From assembly GCA_963704825.1 (NCBI GenBank), contig CAVPHV010000006.1, forward strand, positions 62,001 through 126,000: a stretch of 64,000 nucleotides of DNA, read 5' to 3'. Of this stretch, positions 58,370-64,000 are shown one piece after another (within the stretch, counting starts at the first letter, position 1; every line of letters starts with the position of its first letter). The translations under genes and the position numbers were made by a program. The stretch is from CAVPHV01 sp963704825 (GTDB taxonomy: Bacteria > Actinomycetota > Acidimicrobiia > Spongiisociales > UBA5794). The notes below the pieces were generated by a model. The model did not search any database. It worked only from the letters and a program-made list of their open reading frames with translations, and was not told the DNA's origin.

Positions 58370-59701
58370 ATGGATCGTCCCTCCCCACCCAGCGTGCATT
58401 TGGTGACGCTCGGGTGCTCGAAGAACCAAGTCGACTCCGAAAAGGTCACCTCGCTGCTCGACAGCGCCGGCTACACCGACGCGCCCGACGCCGAATCGGC
58501 AGATGTCGTGATGGTCAACACGTGTGCCTTCATCGAAGAGGCGCGACGCGAGTCCATCGATACGATCCTCGAACTGGCCGAGGCCAAGCGCGATGACGCC
58601 AAGCTGATCGTGCTCGGCTGTATGGCGCAGCGCTACGAGACGGAACTGGTCGAGTCGCTGCCGGAAGCCGACGCCGTGATCGGCCTCGATCGCTACTCCG
58701 AGCTGGTCGACCGGCTCGACGGGATGACCGATTGGCAGCCGATCCGGATTCGCCCGGCTCGCACCTCGCACATGGACATTCTCTATCAGGTCAAGCGCCC
58801 CACTCCTTCCACTCCGTTTGCCTACGTCAAGGTGGCAGAAGGGTGTGACAAACCTTGCACCTTCTGCGCCATCCCGTTGTTCCGCGGCAAGCAGCGCTCC
58901 CGCTCGCCGGTGAACATCCGCGACGAGATCGCCGAGCTGACAGCCCACGGAGTGGGTGAGATCGTCCTCGTCGCCCAAGACTTGGCCTCATACGGCCGAG
59001 ACATCGACGCTCCCGGGGGGCTGGTCGAGTTGTTGCGGTTCGTGGCCGACGTCGAGGGACTGCGCCGCCTCCGCCTCTACTACCTGTATCCCCGCGAGAT
59101 CCGACCCGCGCTGATCCACGCCATGGCGGAGACGCCGGCGATTGCCGACTACTTCGACCTCTCCCTCCAACACTCCGCTGAACACCTGCTGCGGGCGATG
59201 AAGCGACCCGGCAGCGGAGAACGGCATCTCGAGATCATCCGCCAGATTCGGGAGGCAGCGCCGCATGCGGCAACTCGGTCCAGCTTCATCGTCGGCTTCC
59301 CCGGCGAAACGGAGGACGACGTTGAAGGCCTCGCCGAGTTCCTGGCGGAGGCGCAACTCGACTGGGCCGGCTTCTTCCCGTTCTCGCCCGAGGAGGGCAC
59401 CCCGGCCGCCGACCTCCCCGAACAGCTCGACGACGATGAGAAGGCATCCCGCCTCAGGTACCTCAGCGCAATCCAGGACGACATCACCACGACCCGGAAC
59501 CTCAATCAGCGGGGCCGAACCCTGGAGGTCCTTGTTGATCAGGTCGAAGATGGCCAGGCGGTGGGTCGGTCGTACCGGGAGGCACCCGAGATCGATGGCG
59601 TGATCCTGCTCGACCGGGGTCGGCCGGGGGAGTGGCTCACGGTGGAAATCACCGGGGGCTACGGCACCGATCTGTCGGCAACTGTGGTGGCAGGGTCATG
59701 A
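58370..59701 (+). CDS. rimO: Ribosomal protein S12 methylthiotransferase RimO
   Basis: The 443-residue radical SAM enzyme opens VHLVTLGCSKNQVDSEK, the N-terminal iron-sulfur domain, then has the radical SAM cluster CDKPCTFCAIP, HSAEHLLRAMKRPGSGERH, SFIVGFPGETEDD and a C-terminal TRAM region. It adds a methylthio group to the aspartate of ribosomal protein S12. MiaB is similar, but GCSKNQVDSE and the overall context favour RimO. cinA overlaps by ATGA. Confidence 0.92.
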   Translation: MDRPSPPSVHLVTLGCSKNQVDSEKVTSLLDSAGYTDAPDAESADVVMVNTCAFIEEARRESIDTILELAEAKRDDAKLIVLGCMAQRYETELVESLPEADAVIGLDRYSELVDRLDGMTDWQPIRIRPARTSHMDILYQVKRPTPSTPFAYVKVAEGCDKPCTFCAIPLFRGKQRSRSPVNIRDEIAELTAHGVGEIVLVAQDLASYGRDIDAPGGLVELLRFVADVEGLRRLRLYYLYPREIRPALIHAMAETPAIADYFDLSLQHSAEHLLRAMKRPGSGERHLEIIRQIREAAPHAATRSSFIVGFPGETEDDVEGLAEFLAEAQLDWAGFFPFSPEEGTPAADLPEQLDDDEKASRLRYLSAIQDDITTTRNLNQRGRTLEVLVDQVEDGQAVGRSYREAPEIDGVILLDRGRPGEWLTVEITGGYGTDLSATVVAGS

Positions 59702-60981
59702 TCGTCGAAGTCCTTGCGGTCGGGACTGAGCTGCTGCTCGGGCAGATCGTCAACACCAACGCCACCGAGCTGGGCATGCGGTTGGCGGACGCCGGGCTCG
59801 ATCACTATCACCAGAGCGTTGTGGGCGACAACATAGATCGTATCGTCGGTGCCATCCGCCTGGCCATGTCGCGAGCTGACGCGTTGATCATCACCGGCGG
59901 CATTGGGCCGACCCAAGATGACCTCACTCGAGAGGCCATCTGCGTCGCCACCGGCACCGAGATGGTGTTCGATGAGGACTACGCCGCAGTGTTGCGCCGG
60001 CGGTGGGAGGAACGCGGCCGTGAGATGCCCGACTCCAACCTGCGTCAAGCGGAGCACCCGGCGGGTGCCGAGCTGATCCCAAATCCGAAGGGCACAGCCC
60101 CGGGCCTGAAGCTGCAGGCCGGGGACACGTGGATCTTTGCGGTCCCGGGCGTGCCCGCCGAGCTGCTGCCAATGGTCGAGGCCCACATCCTGCCTTTCCT
60201 CCAGCGCGAGGCCGGCGGCGACGATGCCGTCGTGGTGAGCCGGCTGCTGCGCTCATGGGGCGAGTCTGAGTCGAAGGTCGCCGAGATGCTCGGCGACCTC
60301 TTCGATGAGCACACCAATCCGACGCTGGCGTTCCTGGCGTCGGCGGGTGAGATCAAGGTTCGGTTGACCGCCAAAGCCGCAACCGAGGACGGGGCCCGCG
60401 AACTGATTGCGCCGGTCGAGGCCGAAGTGCGTCTCCGCATGGGGTCGCGGGTGTTCGGCGCCGACGAAGACACCATCGAGAGAGTCGTCCTCGCCGAGCT
60501 CGCCGAACGGGGGTGGACCATGAGTACGGCCGAGTCGGCAACGGGTGGCCTGATCGCAGCTCGGCTCACCTCGGTGCCGGGAGCATCCACGGTCTTTCGC
60601 GGTGCAGTGGTGGCCTATCACGAAGAAGTCAAGCAGGCCCAGCTCGGAGTGGCTGCCTCGCTCATCGAGGAACATGGTGTCGTCTCAGAACCGGTGGCAT
60701 GCGTGATGGCCGAGCACGTTGCCGACCTACTGGGCACCCAGGTGGCGGTCGCCGTCACCGGCTCGGCAGGCCCGGATCCCCAAGAGCGCCCGGTGGGCAC
60801 GATGATCATCGCGGTGCGGACTCCGGATGAGACCCGGGCCCGCACGTTGCGCATGCCGGGTGACCGTGAGCGGGTGCGTACCTACACGACCACCGCGGCG
60901 CTCCACCTCACCCGGCTGGCGCTCCAGGGTGTGTGGTGGGGGAGCGACGAACGCAACATGTGGGTCGCCCGCAAGCCATGA
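59698..60981 (+). CDS. cinA: CinA: competence/damage-inducible protein with PncC domain
   Basis: The 427-residue protein opens MIVEVLAVGTELLLGQIVNTNATELG, the molybdopterin-binding-like domain, contains IITGGIGPTQDDLTREA and the C-terminal nicotinamide-nucleotide amidohydrolase domain (AESATGGLIAARLTSVPGASTVFRGAVVAYHEEVKQ, VAVAVTGSAGPDP, VGTMIIAV). It recycles NMN and is often linked with recA. It overlaps rimO (ATGA) and thpR (ATGA), forming a tight operon that precedes recA. Confidence 0.94.
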   Translation: MIVEVLAVGTELLLGQIVNTNATELGMRLADAGLDHYHQSVVGDNIDRIVGAIRLAMSRADALIITGGIGPTQDDLTREAICVATGTEMVFDEDYAAVLRRRWEERGREMPDSNLRQAEHPAGAELIPNPKGTAPGLKLQAGDTWIFAVPGVPAELLPMVEAHILPFLQREAGGDDAVVVSRLLRSWGESESKVAEMLGDLFDEHTNPTLAFLASAGEIKVRLTAKAATEDGARELIAPVEAEVRLRMGSRVFGADEDTIERVVLAELAERGWTMSTAESATGGLIAARLTSVPGASTVFRGAVVAYHEEVKQAQLGVAASLIEEHGVVSEPVACVMAEHVADLLGTQVAVAVTGSAGPDPQERPVGTMIIAVRTPDETRARTLRMPGDRERVRTYTTTAALHLTRLALQGVWWGSDERNMWVARKP

Positions 60982-61535
60982 CGGAGTCGTCGCGACGCCG
61001 GCTGTTTCTCGCCGCGGCGCTCGATGAGTCGACGCGACGGCTGCTGGCGGCTCACGTGGAGGCACACGGTGGTGGCGTCCTGCCGGGCCGGGCGGTGCGG
61101 CCGCAGAACTGGCATCTCACGCTGCGTTTCCTCGGATGGGCCACCGAGCCACAGCGGGACGGGGTGATGCGAGCACTCGACGAGTCGGCTCTGCCCGGGC
61201 CTTGTGTGATGCGCTTTGGAGGGTTGGGTGCCTTTCCCAAGGAGCGGCGGGCCACGGTGTTGTGGCTCGGGGTCGACGGGGGTGGCGACGAGCTGGGCGC
61301 ACTCGCCGTGGCGTGCGACGAGGCGGCGCAGGCAGTTGGGTACGAGGCGGAGGGTCGGCCTTTTCACCCGCACCTGACCCTCAGCCGGATCCGCCCCCCG
61401 GAGGACGTGGCCCAATTGGTGGAGTCGTTTCCTCCCTTCGCGGTCAAGATGTCGGTGACGGAGATCACGCTCTACGAGAGCCAACTCCGCAAAGGGGGAG
61501 CCGTCTATCAGGCGCTTGACGCCATCGAGTTGTGA
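60978..61535 (+). CDS. thpR: RNA 2',3'-cyclic phosphodiesterase ThpR (2H family)
   Basis: The 185-residue protein has the two HxT motifs of the 2H phosphoesterase fold: NWHLTLRFLG and FHPHLTLSRI. These residues hydrolyse 2',3'-cyclic RNA ends. The protein starts RLFLAAALDESTRRLL as in the family. The ATG overlaps the cinA stop (ATGA). Its stop is about 145 nt before the recA start. Confidence 0.9.
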   Translation: MTESSRRRLFLAAALDESTRRLLAAHVEAHGGGVLPGRAVRPQNWHLTLRFLGWATEPQRDGVMRALDESALPGPCVMRFGGLGAFPKERRATVLWLGVDGGGDELGALAVACDEAAQAVGYEAEGRPFHPHLTLSRIRPPEDVAQLVESFPPFAVKMSVTEITLYESQLRKGGAVYQALDAIEL

Positions 61536-61549
61536 TCGGTGCCGGATCG

Positions 61550-61578
61550 TTGCTATCGAACACATGTTCGCCTACAGT
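61550..61578 (+). promoter_or_regulatory. recA promoter with LexA box in the spacer
   Basis: TTGCTA at 61550-61555 and TACAGT at 61573-61578 are spaced by 17 bp. A perfect LexA box lies between them, the usual SOS repression geometry. A leader of about 95 nt follows. Confidence 0.7.
61557..61570 (+). promoter_or_regulatory. LexA (SOS) box of recA
   Basis: CGAACACATGTTCG matches the consensus CGAACRNRYGTTCG exactly and sits between the -35 and -10 of the recA promoter. Confidence 0.92.
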
Positions 61579-61680
61579 ACCGGGCGTAGCCGATTGCGGT
61601 TACACCGATGTAGTTTTGTCACACGCACTGCATACGCTGCCGGTGAGTGAGCAATAGACAACCTCCGAAGGGAGCCTCTG

Positions 61681-63843
61681 GTGGATCAAGCGGATAGGGA
61701 CAAGACCCTCGACATGGCGATGTCGCAGATCGAGCGTCAGTTCGGCAAGGGCGCCATCATGAAGCTCAGCGCCAGCGCGGTGAAGAACGTCGCAGCGATT
61801 CCCACCGGTGCGTTGTCGCTCGACCTCGCCCTCGGCATCGGCGGTGTGCCCCGCGGCCGCGTCGTTGAGATATTCGGACCGGAGAGCAGCGGAAAGACCA
61901 CCCTTGCCTTGCACGTCGTAGCCGAAGCCCAGCGCAATGGCGGGGTGGCGGCGTTCATCGACGCCGAGCATGCGCTCGATCCGGAGTACGCCAAGGCTCT
62001 CGGCGTCGATGTCGACGAGCTGCTGATTTCCCAACCGGACACCGGTGAACAGGCGCTCGAGATCGCCGACATGCTGATTCGGTCCGGTGCCCTCGATGTG
62101 GTCGTAGTCGACTCCGTGGCCGCCCTGGTCCCGAGAGCCGAACTCGAAGGCGACATGGGCGATACCCACGTCGGTCTCCAGGCCCGCCTCATGTCCCAGG
62201 CGCTGCGCAAACTGGCCGGCACCATCAACCGGTCCGATACCACCGCCATCTTCATCAACCAGCTCCGCGAGAAGATCGGCGTCATGTTCGGATGCTTCCA
62301 ATATGGGACGCGGGTGACGCTGGCCGATGGCACGCAGGAGAAGATCGGCAAGATCGTCAACCAGAAGCTGGACGTCGAAGTCCTTGCCGTTGACCCCGAG
62401 ACGGGAACGGTAGAGCCCAAGCGGATCGTCAACTGGTTCGACAATGGGAACGCTGAACGTTTCTTGCAGTTCACGGTCTACAAGCCGGAAGGCAACGGAA
62501 GAGCGCAGTTCGCCGTGACCGATCCGCACAAGATCGCCACTCCGTTGGGGTGGCAGGAAGCCGGCGACCTCCGGGTTGGGGACTCGGTGTTGATGCCGCT
62601 GCCGCAGTACCTCTCGGCGCAGCAACGCCAACTTGTGTACGGCGGCTTGATGGGCGACGGGTCGATCTCGCCGAAAGCTGTGCATGCGGTCGGCGTGACG
62701 ATGAAGTCACGCTTTCGGTTCGGGCACGGTCCCAAACAAGATGGGTACGCTCGCTGGAAGGCGTCGTTGCTCGAAGGTGTACCGACATCGTTCAGCGCCC
62801 ACGCCAAGGGTGGCCTCATGGTCGAGACGACGCCGCTGGTCGAACTCGACGGGCTCCGCCATGCCGTTTACGTGGGCGGTAAGAAGGTCTTCAGCTGGGA
62901 CTACCTGAAGGAACTCACGCCGTTCGCTCTCGCCATCTGGTATCTCGACGACGGGACCTTCTCCGAACGCCGGGTCGACGGATCGGCCGGTCGCTCCGAG
63001 GTCTGTGTCGAAGCGATGGAGGCAACGTCGCGTACACGGCTCGTTGGACTGCTGAACGACACCTACGACCTGTCATGCAAGCTCACCGAGCGCGGTGGCA
63101 AGGCAGTGGTTGTCTTCGACAGAGACGGCACGGAGGCCTTCCACGACTTGATCGCGCCGTATGTGCCAGACGTGATGTCGTACAAGCTCCTGCAACACCA
63201 CCGTGGGCGGGGATCGGTCGAGGTCGAACCGGCAGTCAAGCGGATGAAGCTGACGCCGGTGCCGATCGTTGACATTCACGAGAAGCCGCCGACACGTTCC
63301 ATGCGCAAGTTCGACATCGAGATCGAAGGCCACCACAACTACCTCGCCGATGGCGTCATGGTGCACAACTCTCCTGAGACGACCCCGGGGGGCCGGGCCT
63401 TGAAGTTCTACGCCAGCGTTCGAATCGACGTGCGTCGCATCGAGGCCATCAAGCAGGGCACCGACAACGTCGGCAACAAGGTGCGAGCCAAGATCGTGAA
63501 GAACAAGGTGGCGCCTCCGTTCAGGGTCGCTGAGTTCGACATCATGTTCGGAGAGGGCATTTCGAGAGAGGGAAGCCTCATCGATGTCGCCGTCGAACAG
63601 GGGATCGTTCGCAAGGCGGGCGCCTGGTACACCTTCGATGGCGATCAGCTCGGACAGGGCCGCGAGAAGGCCAAGCAGTTCCTGCGAGAGAACCCCGAAC
63701 TAGCCATGCAGCTCCAAGACCGTGTGTTGCGAGCCGTCGGGGTGATCGAAGACAAGGAGACCGAGGGCGACGCGGCCGAGGCGGCCGACGGAACCGAAGT
63801 GGTCGAAGAGCTCGAAGATCGGGAATCCCTCGACGAGGGGTGA
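61681..63843 (+). CDS. recA: Recombinase RecA, interrupted by an intein
   Basis: The 720-residue precursor holds a complete RecA of 361 residues when the intein is removed. The N-terminal extein has GPESSGKTT (Walker A) and ends IGVMFG at residue 204. The C-terminal extein resumes SPETTPGGRALKFYASVR, keeps the second-half RecA motifs, and ends in an acidic tail. The GTG start follows GGGAG. RecA forms filaments on single-stranded DNA and triggers LexA cleavage. The LexA box upstream shows its SOS control. Activity needs intein splicing. Confidence 0.96.
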   Translation: MDQADRDKTLDMAMSQIERQFGKGAIMKLSASAVKNVAAIPTGALSLDLALGIGGVPRGRVVEIFGPESSGKTTLALHVVAEAQRNGGVAAFIDAEHALDPEYAKALGVDVDELLISQPDTGEQALEIADMLIRSGALDVVVVDSVAALVPRAELEGDMGDTHVGLQARLMSQALRKLAGTINRSDTTAIFINQLREKIGVMFGCFQYGTRVTLADGTQEKIGKIVNQKLDVEVLAVDPETGTVEPKRIVNWFDNGNAERFLQFTVYKPEGNGRAQFAVTDPHKIATPLGWQEAGDLRVGDSVLMPLPQYLSAQQRQLVYGGLMGDGSISPKAVHAVGVTMKSRFRFGHGPKQDGYARWKASLLEGVPTSFSAHAKGGLMVETTPLVELDGLRHAVYVGGKKVFSWDYLKELTPFALAIWYLDDGTFSERRVDGSAGRSEVCVEAMEATSRTRLVGLLNDTYDLSCKLTERGGKAVVVFDRDGTEAFHDLIAPYVPDVMSYKLLQHHRGRGSVEVEPAVKRMKLTPVPIVDIHEKPPTRSMRKFDIEIEGHHNYLADGVMVHNSPETTPGGRALKFYASVRIDVRRIEAIKQGTDNVGNKVRAKIVKNKVAPPFRVAEFDIMFGEGISREGSLIDVAVEQGIVRKAGAWYTFDGDQLGQGREKAKQFLRENPELAMQLQDRVLRAVGVIEDKETEGDAAEAADGTEVVEELEDRESLDEG
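62293..63369 (+). mobile_element. Intein with LAGLIDADG homing endonuclease, in RecA
   Basis: The 359-residue intein (precursor residues 205-563) starts at Cys205 and ends VMVHN before Ser of the C-extein, with the penultimate His and terminal Asn needed for splicing. Block B has TDPHK, and block F reads FDIEIEGHHNYLADG. Two endonuclease motifs are present: VYGGLMGDGS and AIWYLDDGT, so the intein is probably a full-length mobile one. The insertion lies after IGVMFG, the RecA-b site that I recall from M. leprae, not the site used by M. tuberculosis. Confidence 0.93.
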
Positions 63844-63857
63844 GGCGGGCAGAAACG

Positions 63858-63890
63858 CAACGGGGGCCCGGCAGATCCGCGCCCCCGTTG
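63858..63890 (+). terminator. recA terminator hairpin
   Basis: CAACGGGGGC at 63858-63867 and GCCCCCGTTG at 63881-63890 form a perfect 10-bp stem with a 13-nt loop just after the recA stop. No T-tract follows, so it could be a factor-dependent or processing hairpin rather than a classical terminator. Confidence 0.55.
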
Positions 63891-64000
63891 ACGTGCCGCA
63901 GGTCGGCTGAGTCGCGAAAACGGATTGAAGAAGATCGATGGTTCCGTTCGACCATGTCCTGGAGTACCATTCGAAGCAAGACACACACACGAATTATCGA
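63891..64000. other. Window end after recA
   Basis: No gene is recognisable in the last 110 nt. The recX gene, which often follows recA, would lie beyond the window if present. Confidence 0.4.

Noticed and set aside
61622..61638. Second recA promoter (TTGTCA with TACGCT)
   Set aside because: The spacing is only 11 bp, too short for a standard promoter, though the TACGCT alone could act as an extended -10.
1..64000. tRNA, rRNA or other structured RNA genes
   Set aside because: Intergenic regions were read for cloverleaf arms, CCA ends and rRNA-like stretches on both strands; none was found. A covariance-model search would be decisive.

Overview
The window is strongly GC-rich chromosomal DNA of an actinobacterium. 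Lineage markers include an F420-type LLM oxidoreductase, a TIGR03084/mycothiol-isomerase-like protein, a DUF4032 protein, adjacent lhr and nei genes, a DUF222-HNH protein, PabB-PabC fusion, and the gene orders dapB..dapA-rnj-ftsK and rimO-cinA-thpR-recA. I would guess an uncultured deep lineage such as Acidimicrobiia, but the class is inference. No rRNA, tRNA, transposase, prophage or CRISPR array was found. The only mobile-type elements are a homing-endonuclease intein inside recA and possibly the DUF222-HNH gene.

Layout. 0-10.4 kb: an aminotransferase, a minus-strand pair (lipoate-ligase-like protein and a dehydroquinase fused to an alpha/beta hydrolase), several lipoproteins including a chagasin-like one, an ABC exporter with an unusual leader and start, a Nudix hydrolase and a Usp protein. 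10.4-16.2 kb: a two-component system, flavin reductase, SDR, a DUF4032 kinase-like protein, DUF971 and Nei. 16.1-20.5 kb: the giant helicase Lhr, translationally coupled to nei. 21-28.4 kb: an LLM oxidoreductase, RraA-like protein, a putative PD-(D/E)XK protein, BtpA, TIGR03084, LOG-family protein, and a tight HAD-GNAT-hpt operon. 28.4-33.4 kb: a double-rhodanese lipoprotein, YajQ, and a MoxR-like ATPase/VWA pair with unusual motifs. 33.5-37.6 kb: ribosome rescue factor, a WecB/TagA glycosyltransferase with a ChbG/HpnK deacetylase, an M16 peptidase and dapB. 37.8 kb: a DUF222-HNH gene whose start codon lies inside a consensus LexA box. 39.2-45.6 kb: thioredoxin-TPR protein, dapA, RNase J and ftsK. 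45.7-53.5 kb: a flippase/sugar-transferase fusion, PabB-PabC with a degenerate lyase half, the E1alpha-E1beta-E2 genes of a 2-oxoacid dehydrogenase, and a TauE permease. 53.5-58.3 kb: PHP phosphatase, flavin reductase, a lipoprotein, and membrane proteins around a TetR regulator. 58.4-63.8 kb: rimO-cinA-thpR and SOS-controlled recA with an intein.

How it works together. Lysine/diaminopimelate synthesis (dapA, dapB), chromosome segregation (ftsK), RNA turnover (rnj) and DNA repair (recA, nei, lhr) form the housekeeping core. Surface-glycan genes (WecB/TagA, ChbG-like, flippase-sugar transferase) are scattered. The E2 lipoyl domain could be served by the lipoate-ligase-like protein at the start of the window. 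A feature of the whole window is that many genes have a TANNNT -10 element ending only 6-9 nt before the start codon, which predicts widespread leaderless transcripts. This also helped choose several starts.
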